From assembly GCA_003243455.1 (NCBI GenBank), contig QFQS01000003.1, positions 558,001 through 622,000 on the forward strand: a stretch of DNA of 64,000 bases. Reading direction: 5' to 3'. How positions within the stretch are numbered: position 1 is the stretch's first letter; each line of letters begins with the position of its first letter. Position numbers and translations under genes: made by a program. This DNA is from Cereibacter sphaeroides (GTDB taxonomy: Bacteria > Pseudomonadota > Alphaproteobacteria > Rhodobacterales > Rhodobacteraceae). Under the pieces are notes generated by a model. That model did no database searches, had not been told where the DNA came from, and was given only the letters and a program-made list of their open reading frames with translations. Below are positions 32,854-40,829 of this stretch, one piece after another.

Positions 32854-33885
32854 ATGAACAGCCGGGTTACATTGCAGGACGTCGCGCGAGAGGCAGGGGT
32901 TTCTTCCGCGACCGTCGACAGGGTGCTGAACGCACGCGACGGAGTGCGGCATCGGACACGTGAAATCGTAATGAGTGCGGCGCAGCGGCTTGGCTATATC
33001 GAGACGCCCGGAGCCATTCCTGATGCAGGCGAAGCGGTAGGCGCGCTGCACCTGGTGTTTCTGTTGCCGGCTGGCACGAACGCCTTCATGCATGTGCTGC
33101 GAAACCAGATCGAGACGCAGAGCGCGGAGCGGGCGGACCTTCGGGTCGAGGTCGAGATGATCGAGGGGTTCAATCCGCAAACCGTTGCCGCCCGTCTGGC
33201 CGAGCTGCGAGGGCAGGTATCTGGTGTTGGTCTGGTCGCTCAGGACCATCCCCTGGTGCGAGAGGCGATCCGCATGGCAGCGGCCGTCGGCACGCATATC
33301 GTGACCCTTGCCTCTGACATCCAGAGTGTGCCGCGCATCGCATATGTGGGCATAGATAACCGACAGGCCGGCAGGCTGGCGGGCCATCTTCTGGGTCGTT
33401 TCCTGGGGCAAAGGCCCGATGCAAAGGTGGCCTTGTTCGCAGGATCCATGTCCTATCGCGGTCATGAGGAGCGCGAGATGGGATTTCGCCACATCCTCAG
33501 CGAAGAGTTTCCCGATCTGCGGATCGTTGAACGGCGTGAGGTGATGGACGACCGCCAAAAAGCCTTTGCCGAAACAGAAGCTCTGCTGGACCTGCACCCG
33601 GACCTTGCCGCGATCTACAACGTCGGTGCGGGCACCTACGGTATCGCCCAAGCGCTGAAGACGAGGGGGCTGGACGGTCGCCTGCTGCTTGTGGGGCACG
33701 AAGCAACTGAGGACAACAAGCAGCTTCTTCTGGACGGCACGCTTGATGCAGTGATCGACCAGAACCCTCGAGTCGAGGCGCGCGAGGCGCTCAACCTGCT
33801 GTCTGCTGCGGCCAGAGGCAATCCGTATTCCTTCGTGCCGCTGCGTCTGCAGGTGATCTTTCGCGAGAACCTGCCGAACGAATAA
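32854..33885 (+). CDS. LacI-family transcriptional regulator with periplasmic-binding-type sensor domain
   Basis: A 343-residue LacI/GalR-type regulator. The N-terminal HTH is VTLQDVAREAGVSSATVDRV followed by the hinge region. The sensor domain resembles the ribose/xylose-type periplasmic fold (VGIDNRQAGRLAGHLLGRFL, ALFAGSMSYRGHEEREMGF, YNVGAGTYGIAQAL). ATVDRVLN replaces the usual ATVSRVLN, as in the regulator subgroup with Peripla_BP_4-like domains. It is divergent from the 11-gene operon and very likely controls it in response to the transported sugar or polyol. Confidence 0.9.
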   Translation: MNSRVTLQDVAREAGVSSATVDRVLNARDGVRHRTREIVMSAAQRLGYIETPGAIPDAGEAVGALHLVFLLPAGTNAFMHVLRNQIETQSAERADLRVEVEMIEGFNPQTVAARLAELRGQVSGVGLVAQDHPLVREAIRMAAAVGTHIVTLASDIQSVPRIAYVGIDNRQAGRLAGHLLGRFLGQRPDAKVALFAGSMSYRGHEEREMGFRHILSEEFPDLRIVERREVMDDRQKAFAETEALLDLHPDLAAIYNVGAGTYGIAQALKTRGLDGRLLLVGHEATEDNKQLLLDGTLDAVIDQNPRVEAREALNLLSAAARGNPYSFVPLRLQVIFRENLPNE

Positions 33886-33891
33886 GGTTTT

Positions 33892-34791
33892 CTAAGAGTG
33901 CATCGACAACAGATGCGCCCATGCACGATCTTCGACCTGCCCTGCGGCGCCGACCAGACGCACCGCCGTTATCTCCAGTTCTACATGCGGCAGCGTCTCA
34001 GACAGATCGGCCAGTCTGCCGGCCTCGATGCCCGGTCGCGCCAGAGTTTCAGGAACCCAGGCGACTGCCACGCCTGCCACTGCCATTTCCAGCGCGGCAA
34101 GCGTCAGCGCGGTTTCTGCGTTCGGGACAGGATCGGTTATGCGGTGTAGCCGCGGAGCAATCTTTCGTTCCATTACCTGGCCCAGAAACACGTCGCTTGG
34201 ATAGGCGATGTAGGGCAATCGTCCCAACGCGAAGCGTTCATTTAGTTCACTGACTTTCGCCATTGCATAGACGGGAAGCAAGCGATCGACGCCGATAAGA
34301 GCTGTCTCGATATATCCTGCGCTGATTGGATGCTGTTCACCGGGCAGCCGATAAACAATCGCGATATCGGCCTGACGCGACAGCAGCAGGGCAAAGCAGC
34401 CGTCCAGATTAGCAGAGCGCAGGCGCATGAAGATTTCGGCGCCGCCACCCAGAATTCCATCCAGTATCGCTGGCGTCAGCGTTGCGGTCAGGGCGTGTTG
34501 ACTGGCGATGACAATCCTGTTGGACGATCTCCGGTCTGCCCTGCGTAGATCAGTGACAAGCTGGCGCAGTTCGGATGACAGGCGGGTGATCCGGTCGCGT
34601 TGATCCTCGGTCGTTGGCCGAAGCTGGATCGGCTTGCGGCTTCGATCAAAAAGTTCGACCCCCATATAGTCTTCGATATTTCGCATCCGTCTGGAAAAGG
34701 CGGATTGGGTCAGATGCCTGCGCTCGGCGGCCTCGCCAAATGATCCGGTTTCGGCTACGGCGAGTATGTCCTCCAGCCATTCCAACCGCAT
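33892..34791 (-). CDS. LysR-family transcriptional regulator
   Basis: A 299-residue LysR-type regulator: winged HTH at residues ~1-60 (AETGSFGEAAERRHLTQSAF, then VELFDRSRKPIQL) and a substrate-binding domain at ~90-295 for the co-inducer. It is divergent from the cysteate lyase-like gene at 34904, the classical arrangement for a LysR activator. The 112-base gap contains GCAATCATTGC (34862-34872), an interrupted dyad of the T-N11-A kind that could be its binding site. It ends six bases from the convergent LacI gene. It probably senses an amino-acid- or sulfonate-type inducer. Confidence 0.9.
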   Translation of the reverse strand: MRLEWLEDILAVAETGSFGEAAERRHLTQSAFSRRMRNIEDYMGVELFDRSRKPIQLRPTTEDQRDRITRLSSELRQLVTDLRRADRRSSNRIVIASQHALTATLTPAILDGILGGGAEIFMRLRSANLDGCFALLLSRQADIAIVYRLPGEQHPISAGYIETALIGVDRLLPVYAMAKVSELNERFALGRLPYIAYPSDVFLGQVMERKIAPRLHRITDPVPNAETALTLAALEMAVAGVAVAWVPETLARPGIEAGRLADLSETLPHVELEITAVRLVGAAGQVEDRAWAHLLSMHS

Positions 34792-34861
34792 TCTGACACC
34801 TGAGTTGCTTTTCTTGCATGTTAGCAGCTGTTTTTCGCATTTGCCTAGGCCGCTGCGCTTT

Positions 34862-34872
34862 GCAATCATTGC
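34862..34872. promoter_or_regulatory. Candidate LysR-type operator
   Basis: GCAATCATTGC is a perfect dyad with 5-base arms in the gap between the divergent LysR and PLP-enzyme genes, 32 bases upstream of the latter. Position and form fit a LysR recognition site, but such short dyads also occur by chance. Confidence 0.4.
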
Positions 34873-34903
34873 TTTACGCAATTTTCCAAAGGTCTGACTG
34901 AAA

Positions 34904-35908
34904 ATGCTGCTTTCCCGGTTCCCACGCGTTTTTCTAGCCCATCTGCCGACACCTCTTGAACGGCTGGACCGTCTTGGAAAGGAACTGGGCGGGCCGGAAA
35001 TCTGGATCAAGCGAGATGACTGTACGGGGCTGTCGACCGGCGGCAACAAGACGAGAAAGCTGGAATTCCTGATGGCCGAAGCGCAGGCAATGGGCGCTGA
35101 CATGGTGATGACGCAAGGTGCCACACAGTCGAACCATGCGCGCCAGACGGCAGCCTTTGCCGCAAAGCTCGGCATGGCCTGCCACCTCTTGCTGGAGGAC
35201 AGGACCGGATCGAACGATGCCAACTACAACATGAATGGCAACGTGCTGCTGGACCATCTGCACGGCGCCACGACGGAAAAACGCCCTGGCGGCGCGGACA
35301 TGCAGGCCGAGATGGACGCTGTCGCCGAAACCATGCGGACCCGGGGTCATAAAGTCTATGTGATCCCCGGCGGCGGTTCGAACGCTACTGGTGCATTGGG
35401 CTATGTCAACTGCGCCTTCGAACTGGTGGGGCAGGCGAACGATCGAGGGCTTGTTATTGACCATCTGGTGACTGCGACAGGCAGCGCAGGAACGCAGGCA
35501 GGGTTGGTCACGGGGCTGAAGGCGATTAATGCGCAAATTCCGCTTCTGGGGTTCGGGGTGCGGGCGCCGAAGGAAAAGCAAGAAGAGAACGTTTTCAATC
35601 TGGCGCTACGAACGGCGGAAAAGCTTGGCTGCGCAGGCGTGGTAAAGCGCGATGATGTTGTGGCCGATGCAAGCTATGTTGGTCAGGGATATGGGATTCC
35701 GCGCGACGATACGTTGGAGGCCATTCGCATGTTCGCCGAGCTTGAGGGGATACTTCTGGATCCCGTCTATTCGGGCAAGGCGGCAGCGGGGTTTGTCGAC
35801 TATTGCCGCAAGGGGCGATTTGGAAAGGGTGACCGGGTGGTTTTCTTGCATACAGGTGGATCAGCTGCACTTTTCGGCTATGACGCTGCCTTTTCGGCAA
35901 CTGGATAG
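34904..35908 (+). CDS. D-cysteine desulfhydrase / L-cysteate sulfo-lyase-family PLP enzyme
   Basis: A 334-residue fold-type II PLP enzyme of the ACC deaminase/D-cysteine desulfhydrase group. The cofactor lysine is K49 in STGGNKTRKLEF; QGATQSNHARQTAA is the substrate-carboxylate region, and TGSAGTQAGLVTG binds the phosphate. The family contains D-cysteine desulfhydrase (DcyD) and CuyA, which releases sulfite and ammonia from L-cysteate to give pyruvate; these are hard to separate by motif. Neighbours favour CuyA: an amino-acid racemase, a taurine-type sulfonate importer and an HpsN-like dehydrogenase follow on the same strand. I rate cysteate lyase as the likelier function, though not proven. 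Confidence 0.82.
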   Translation: MLLSRFPRVFLAHLPTPLERLDRLGKELGGPEIWIKRDDCTGLSTGGNKTRKLEFLMAEAQAMGADMVMTQGATQSNHARQTAAFAAKLGMACHLLLEDRTGSNDANYNMNGNVLLDHLHGATTEKRPGGADMQAEMDAVAETMRTRGHKVYVIPGGGSNATGALGYVNCAFELVGQANDRGLVIDHLVTATGSAGTQAGLVTGLKAINAQIPLLGFGVRAPKEKQEENVFNLALRTAEKLGCAGVVKRDDVVADASYVGQGYGIPRDDTLEAIRMFAELEGILLDPVYSGKAAAGFVDYCRKGRFGKGDRVVFLHTGGSAALFGYDAAFSATG

Positions 35909-35911
35909 ATA

Positions 35912-36637
35912 ATGCGGCGCATCGGCATACTTGGCGGCATGGGGCCAGAGGCGACGATCCTGCTGATGCACAAGATCGTTTCTGCCACGTCTGCGCAGGA
36001 CGATGCTGACCACATCCCCCTGATCGTGGATCAGAATACTCAGGTGCCATCTCGCATCCGCCATCTGGTGGAGGGTAGTGGTCCAAGCCCCGCACCGGCG
36101 CTGGTCGAGATGGCGCAGCGCCTTCAGACTGCGGGCGCCGAGGCCTTGGCCATGGCTTGCAACACGGCGCATCACTTTGCGCCTGAGATACGCGCCTCGG
36201 TTCAAATTCCATTCCTCGACATGGTGGCGCTTTCAGCCGACCGCGCAGCGCTTGTGGCGCGCGATGCACCCGTCGGAATACTCGCTTCGCCCGCCGTTCG
36301 TGTTGTCGGGCTTTTCGATGCCGCGCTGGCTAAGGCGGGTTTGAAGACTGTCTATCCCCGCGATGAAGAGGCGATGCTAGCCGCGATCCGCAGCATAAAA
36401 TCCAAAGGTCCGTCGGATGCGGCGCGCGCTGCGCTTGCTGCGGGCTCTGCCGATCTTATGGGGCAAGGGGCGGTAGTTCAACTCATCGCCTGCACCGAAT
36501 TTTCGCTTGTCGCAGAGGCAGTCCCCAAAGAGGTGACAGCAATCGACACGCTTGACGAACTTGTGGATGCCGTCGTTGCATTTGCCAAGACCGGCCTCAT
36601 AGGCCAAGAACGGGCGACGGGAAAGTCGCAACAATAG
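35912..36637 (+). CDS. Aspartate/glutamate racemase-family protein
   Basis: A 241-residue, cofactor-independent racemase of the Asp/Glu/hydantoin group. It starts IGILGGMGPEATI, and both catalytic cysteines are present, in MACNTAHHF (about residue 88) and LIACTEFSL (about residue 195). These enzymes invert alpha-carbon stereochemistry by a two-base thiol mechanism. It begins three bases after the PLP-enzyme gene. Next to a cysteate-lyase-like enzyme it may interconvert D- and L-cysteate, a close analogue of aspartate (inference). Ordinary aspartate racemase activity is the null alternative. Confidence 0.87.
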   Translation: MRRIGILGGMGPEATILLMHKIVSATSAQDDADHIPLIVDQNTQVPSRIRHLVEGSGPSPAPALVEMAQRLQTAGAEALAMACNTAHHFAPEIRASVQIPFLDMVALSADRAALVARDAPVGILASPAVRVVGLFDAALAKAGLKTVYPRDEEAMLAAIRSIKSKGPSDAARAALAAGSADLMGQGAVVQLIACTEFSLVAEAVPKEVTAIDTLDELVDAVVAFAKTGLIGQERATGKSQQ

Positions 36638-36677
36638 GCGCGCAGGCGCCAGTCACATGACCAGCAAGGAGACGAAC

Positions 36678-37664
36678 ATGACCTCTGCCATCAAGAGACT
36701 TCTTACAGGGGCCGCGCTTGCCGCCATCACTGCCGGCTTTGCCCAGGCTGAAACCGTCATCATCGGCAACTTCGGCAGCCCGACGCCGATGCAGGTTGCG
36801 CGCGCCGAGGGTAAATTCGATGCCGCGACCGGCTGGACCATCGAATGGCGCCAGTTTGGCTCGGGAACCGAGGTGATCGCCGCAATGGCCTCTGGCGACG
36901 TGCAGGTGGCCGAACTTGGATCCTCGCCGCTGGCGATCGGGGCGAGCCAGGGTGTCGATTATCAACTTTTCATGATTGCGCAGGGGCTTGGCACGGCTGA
37001 AAGCCTGATTGCCAAGAAGGACTCGGGCATTGCCAAGCTGGAAGATGTGAAGGGAAAACGCATCGCGGTTCCGGTCGGTTCGACCTCTCACTACTCGCTG
37101 ATGGGCGCGCTGGCCCATGCGGGCATTTCTGAATCGGATGTAACCATCGTCAACCTCGCTTCCGACCAGATCGCCGCCGCCTGGGATTCAGGCCAGGTCG
37201 ATGCCGCATTCATCTGGGAGCCGGTGCAGAATCAGATCCTGCAGACCGGTACCTTTATAATCGGTGCGGATCAGACAGCCGCCTGGGGCTATCCGACCTT
37301 TGACGGCTGGGTGGTGAACAAGGAATTTGCCGAGAAGAACCCCGATGCGATGGTGGCCTTCGCCAAGACCATGAACGAAGCCAACATGGCTTACCTGTCC
37401 GACCCCGCCGTCTGGACCGCCGACAGCCCGCAGGTGCAGGCAATTGCCAAAGTAACGGGCGCGCAGGCGGATCAGGTGCCGAACATCCTGAAAGGCTTCA
37501 CCTTCATCCCGCTGGCTGACCAGATGGGTGACACCTGGATGGGCGGTGCGGCGGCCAACATGAAGGCGACGGCGGATTTTCTGGTGAAGGCGGGCCGTAT
37601 TGATGCGGCACTGGACGACTATGCGCCCTTCGTGAACACCAGCATCGCCGAAGCGGCAAAGTGA
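36678..37664 (+). CDS. Taurine/sulfonate-type ABC transporter substrate-binding protein (TauA-like)
   Basis: A 328-residue periplasmic protein of the NMT1/SsuA/TauA family. The start at 36678 is preceded by AAGGAG; an ATG seven codons upstream lacks a site. The signal peptide ends at about residue 24 (AQA-ETVI). Family segments are NFGSPTPMQVARAEG, VAELGSSPLAIGASQGVDY, GKRIAVPVGSTSHYSLMGAL and VDAAFIWEPVQNQI. Taurine-binding proteins share these features closely, so a small sulfonate such as taurine, cysteate or dihydroxypropanesulfonate is the likely ligand. It is separated from the ATPase gene by a strong hairpin. Confidence 0.88.
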   Translation: MTSAIKRLLTGAALAAITAGFAQAETVIIGNFGSPTPMQVARAEGKFDAATGWTIEWRQFGSGTEVIAAMASGDVQVAELGSSPLAIGASQGVDYQLFMIAQGLGTAESLIAKKDSGIAKLEDVKGKRIAVPVGSTSHYSLMGALAHAGISESDVTIVNLASDQIAAAWDSGQVDAAFIWEPVQNQILQTGTFIIGADQTAAWGYPTFDGWVVNKEFAEKNPDAMVAFAKTMNEANMAYLSDPAVWTADSPQVQAIAKVTGAQADQVPNILKGFTFIPLADQMGDTWMGGAAANMKATADFLVKAGRIDAALDDYAPFVNTSIAEAAK

Positions 37665-37670
37665 TCCTTT

Positions 37671-37706
37671 CGGTGGCGGGGGCGGAATATCCCGCCCCCG
37701 CCACCG
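37671..37706 (+). repeat. 15-base-stem hairpin between tauA-like and tauB-like genes
   Basis: CGGTGGCGGGGGCGG and its exact reverse complement, with a six-base loop, start seven bases after the binding-protein stop. This is the most stable hairpin noticed in the window. It lacks a following T run, so it more likely stabilises the upstream message or partly stops transcription than ends the operon. Confidence 0.7.
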
Positions 37707-37726
37707 ATGCATTGCAAGGAATACAG

Positions 37727-38515
37727 ATGGGGTTGAGCATAAACCGCGCGTCGGTCGTCTATCCATCGACCGATGGACGGTCGCCTGTCAGGGCGTTGAA
37801 CGAAATCGAGCTTGAGATCGTCGACGACGATTTCGTTGTGGCGCTGGGCGCATCGGGTTGCGGGAAGTCGACGCTTCTGAACCTGATCGCCGGATTTCTG
37901 TCGCCAAGTTCTGGAGAAGTCCTGCTCGACGGCCGGCCTGTTCAGGGGCCGGGCGCCGACCGTTCGGTCGTATTTCAGAAGCATGCGCTGCTGCCCTGGC
38001 TTAATGTGATCGACAACGTGGCCTTCGGGTTGAAGCTGCAGGGTGTTCCAGAGTCGCGGCGATATGAGGTTGCGCGGGGTTTCATCAACCTGCTGGGCCT
38101 TGGCGAGTTCGAGACTGCGCGCGTCTACAACCTGTCGGGCGGAATGCAGCAACGCGTGGGTATTGCCCGCGCGCTGACCTGTGACCCCAAGCTTTTGCTT
38201 ATGGACGAACCGCTTGGCGCGCTTGATGCGTTGACGAGAGAAAAGGCGCAGGAGTTGATCCTGAACATCTGGCACAGCACCGGAAAGTCTGTGTTCTTCA
38301 TCACCCATTCGGTGGAAGAGGCGCTGTTCATGGGGACGAGGCTTATCGTCATGTCACCGCGCCCCGGCCGCATCACCCACCGCTTCGATCTGCCGTTCTC
38401 GCGCCAGTTCCTTGCCGGCACACCGGCCCGAACGGTTAAGGCAAGCCGAGAGTTCATCGCTCTGCGCGAAGAAGTCCTGAGCATCATCTTTGCCGATGAG
38501 GAAGCCGTCGCATGA
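37727..38515 (+). CDS. Taurine/sulfonate-type ABC transporter ATPase (TauB-like)
   Basis: A 262-residue ATPase of the nitrate/sulfonate/taurine class. All motifs are consensus: Walker A GASGCGKST (~43-51), Q-loop VFQKHALLPWL, signature LSGGMQQR, Walker B LLMDEPLGALD and H-loop FITHS. The Q-loop sequence with LLPW is characteristic of the TauB/SsuB group. The ATG at 37727 follows AAGGA. The gene overlaps the permease gene by ATGA. Confidence 0.92.
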   Translation: MGLSINRASVVYPSTDGRSPVRALNEIELEIVDDDFVVALGASGCGKSTLLNLIAGFLSPSSGEVLLDGRPVQGPGADRSVVFQKHALLPWLNVIDNVAFGLKLQGVPESRRYEVARGFINLLGLGEFETARVYNLSGGMQQRVGIARALTCDPKLLLMDEPLGALDALTREKAQELILNIWHSTGKSVFFITHSVEEALFMGTRLIVMSPRPGRITHRFDLPFSRQFLAGTPARTVKASREFIALREEVLSIIFADEEAVA

Positions 38516-39384
38516 CCGAACGGCCCGATCCTTCAACCCGATCCGGCAATGGACGCCCTTTCAGCTTTCTGCGAAAGGCCAAGGCGACCAAGCCCGGTGA
38601 GACCTACGGCGTTCCCGGTCAGGGCGATACGCTTTTGCTGTCGATCCTTTCAATCGCCGGGATCATTTTTATCTGGTGGCTGGTAACTTACCTTGGCTGG
38701 ATCAAGCCGCTGTTCCTGCCCTCGCCACAAGCCGTCTTTCGCAAGTTCGTCGATGTCTGGAATAATGGCTTCACCAACACGCCGTTCCTGACACATGTCG
38801 CCGTTTCGACGGGCCGCGTATTCGGCGCGTTCTTCCTGGCCTGTCTCGTGGGCGTTCCTTTGGGTATCGCGATGGGCATAAGCCCCTTCGTTCGCGGCAT
38901 CTTCGATCCGCCAATCGAGTTCTACAGGCCGATCCCCCCGCTGGCCTATCTGCCGCTGATGATCATCTGGTTCGGCATTGGCGAGATGTCGAAGGTGCTG
39001 CTGATCTTCCTATCGGTTCTGGCACCCGTTGCACTTGGTGCGCGGGCCGGGGTGCGGTCAGCCGCGATCGAGCAGATACATGCGGCCTACTCGTTCGGCG
39101 CGTCGCGCTGGCAGGTGATGCGTCATGTCATTCTGCCATCGGCCTTGCCCGAGATACTGACGGCGATGCGGATCGGGATCGGCTTTGGCTGGACCACTCT
39201 GGTCGCCGCAGAAATGGTCGCGGCAACGCAGGGTCTTGGTTACATGGTGCTGACGGCCAGCCAGTTCCTGCAAACTTCGACCGTGGTGATGGGCATCATC
39301 GTGATTGCCGCCATCGCCTATGCCTTCGACCTTCTGATGCGGCTTGTCGAGCGCAAGGTCGTGCCCTGGAAGGGGCGCATGTAG
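38512..39384 (+). CDS. Taurine/sulfonate-type ABC transporter permease (TauC-like)
   Basis: A 290-residue membrane permease with about six transmembrane helices after a ~40-residue hydrophilic N-terminus. The EAA-like ATPase-docking loop is IHAAYSFGASRWQVMRHVIL near 187-206. PPLAYLPLMIIWFGIGEMSK and GFGWTTLVAAEMVAATQGLG are hallmark TauC/SsuC sequences. It completes the TauABC-type importer and ends 15 bases before the HpsN-like gene, so transport and enzyme genes form one operon. Confidence 0.92.
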   Translation: MTERPDPSTRSGNGRPFSFLRKAKATKPGETYGVPGQGDTLLLSILSIAGIIFIWWLVTYLGWIKPLFLPSPQAVFRKFVDVWNNGFTNTPFLTHVAVSTGRVFGAFFLACLVGVPLGIAMGISPFVRGIFDPPIEFYRPIPPLAYLPLMIIWFGIGEMSKVLLIFLSVLAPVALGARAGVRSAAIEQIHAAYSFGASRWQVMRHVILPSALPEILTAMRIGIGFGWTTLVAAEMVAATQGLGYMVLTASQFLQTSTVVMGIIVIAAIAYAFDLLMRLVERKVVPWKGRM

Positions 39385-39399
39385 ACCTTAGGGAACACG

Positions 39400-40713
39400 A
39401 TGATCTATCTTAAAAAGGCTACCCGCACCGCCGAGACAGGCCAGACCGACGTTCGGGCGGCGGTCGAGGCGATGCTTGACGAAATCCGCAGGGACGGCGA
39501 TGCGGCGGCTGTCCGGTTCGCGCGGGATCTCGACAAATGGGAAGGCGACATCGTCATGTCGCCCCGCGCAAGGGTCGAAGCCGCTGCACAGCTACCTGAA
39601 AAAGTCAAAGAAGACCTCCGTTTTGCTCATCGCAACATAACGCGTTTTGCCGAGGCGCAGCGCGCGACCATCATGGATTGCAGTATCGAGATCATTCCCG
39701 GCCTGACGGCAGGCCAGCGCCAGATTCCGGTATCTTCGGCGGGTTGCTACGTGCCGGGTGGCAGATACAGCCATATCGCCAGCGCAATAATGACGATTAC
39801 CACCGCCAAGGTGGCGGGGGTGCCGCATATAACCGCCTGCTCGCCGCCAAGACCGGGTATCGGACTGCCTCCTGCAATCGTCTATGCGATGGATCTTTGC
39901 GGTGCCGATGTCATCCTGAACCTTGGCGGTGTGCAGGGTGTGGCCGCCATGGCAAACGGTCTGTTCGGGCTGCCCAAGGCCGACATACTGGTGGGACCGG
40001 GCAACCAGTATGTAGCTGAAGCCAAGCGTATTCTCTATGGGCAGGTCGGGATCGACATGTTCGCCGGGCCGACCGACTGCATGGTGGTAGCCGATGCCGG
40101 GGCCGATCCTCGGCTGGTCGCCTGCGATCTGGTGGGGCAGGCGGAGCATGGGTTCAACTCCCCTGTCTGGCTAGTGACCACAGATCGCTCGCTCGCCGAT
40201 CAGGTGATGGCGCTGGTGCCGCAGATGATTGCGGACCTTCCCGCGATGAACTCGGAGAATGCGCGGGCGGCCTGGGCGGAATATGCCGAAGTGATCTTGT
40301 GCGACAGTGCTGAAGAGATGGCTTCGGTCGCAGACTCCTATGCACCAGAGCATCTTCATGTGCAGGCCGCAGATTTGGACTGGTGGTTGCAGCGCCTGCG
40401 GTCCTACGGCTCGCTGTTCCTGGGAGAAGAAACGACGGTCGCCTTCGGCGACAAATGCTCAGGCCCGAACCACGTCCTGCCTACGTCGGGTGCTGGGCGT
40501 TATACCGGCGGGCTGTCGGTTCATAAGTTCATGAAGACCGTAACCTGGCAGCGCGCCACCCGCGCCGCCTCGCGTCCGCTGGCTATCGCCACAGCAAGGA
40601 TTTCGCGCATGGAGGGGATGGAGGGCCATGCACGAACGGCAGATGTGCGGCTGGAGAAATTCTACCCCGACGAGGTGTTTGATCTGACGCCAACCGATGC
40701 GACGAACACCTGA
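39400..40713 (+). CDS. hpsN: Histidinol dehydrogenase-family enzyme, probable sulfopropanediol 3-dehydrogenase (HpsN)
   Basis: A 437-residue zinc- and NAD-dependent dehydrogenase of the HisD superfamily. Conserved parts include VGPGNQYVAEAKR, FAGPTD, DLVGQAEHG (Gln and His zinc ligands), YAPEHLHV (catalytic Glu-His) and HART near the C-terminus (last His ligand). No his genes are near, and the segments ETTVAFGDKCSGPNHVLPT and GGLSVHKFMKT match my recollection of HpsN-type proteins. HpsN oxidises (R)-2,3-dihydroxypropane-1-sulfonate to (R)-sulfolactate in two steps. It follows a taurine-type importer and a cysteate-lyase-like gene, a coherent C3-sulfonate cassette. Biosynthetic histidinol dehydrogenase is the rejected alternative. 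Confidence 0.78.
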   Translation: MIYLKKATRTAETGQTDVRAAVEAMLDEIRRDGDAAAVRFARDLDKWEGDIVMSPRARVEAAAQLPEKVKEDLRFAHRNITRFAEAQRATIMDCSIEIIPGLTAGQRQIPVSSAGCYVPGGRYSHIASAIMTITTAKVAGVPHITACSPPRPGIGLPPAIVYAMDLCGADVILNLGGVQGVAAMANGLFGLPKADILVGPGNQYVAEAKRILYGQVGIDMFAGPTDCMVVADAGADPRLVACDLVGQAEHGFNSPVWLVTTDRSLADQVMALVPQMIADLPAMNSENARAAWAEYAEVILCDSAEEMASVADSYAPEHLHVQAADLDWWLQRLRSYGSLFLGEETTVAFGDKCSGPNHVLPTSGAGRYTGGLSVHKFMKTVTWQRATRAASRPLAIATARISRMEGMEGHARTADVRLEKFYPDEVFDLTPTDATNT

Positions 40714-40829
40714 GCAGGGATTTCTGAAAGCGGTTTGTGGAATGGAATATCCATAAACTGAAAAATGAAAATTTCGTTGCAAAGAATCGCGACCCCGGTC
40801 AAAGATCGACCGAAGGGGAGTGGTTTTTC
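40714..40829 (+). promoter_or_regulatory. AT-rich gap, possible separate promoter for the SDR operon
   Basis: These 116 bases are AT-rich relative to both flanks and contain the dyad ATGGAATATCCAT (40742-40754). GGGGAG at about 40815-40820 is the ribosome binding site for the SDR gene. The gap suggests that the SDR, Gfo/Idh and TIM-barrel genes may be a separate unit from the sulfonate operon. Confidence 0.4.

Noticed and set aside
39400..40713. Biosynthetic histidinol dehydrogenase (hisD)
   Set aside because: The fold is the same, but there are no other his genes, it follows a taurine-type importer, and several segments resemble the sulfopropanediol branch.
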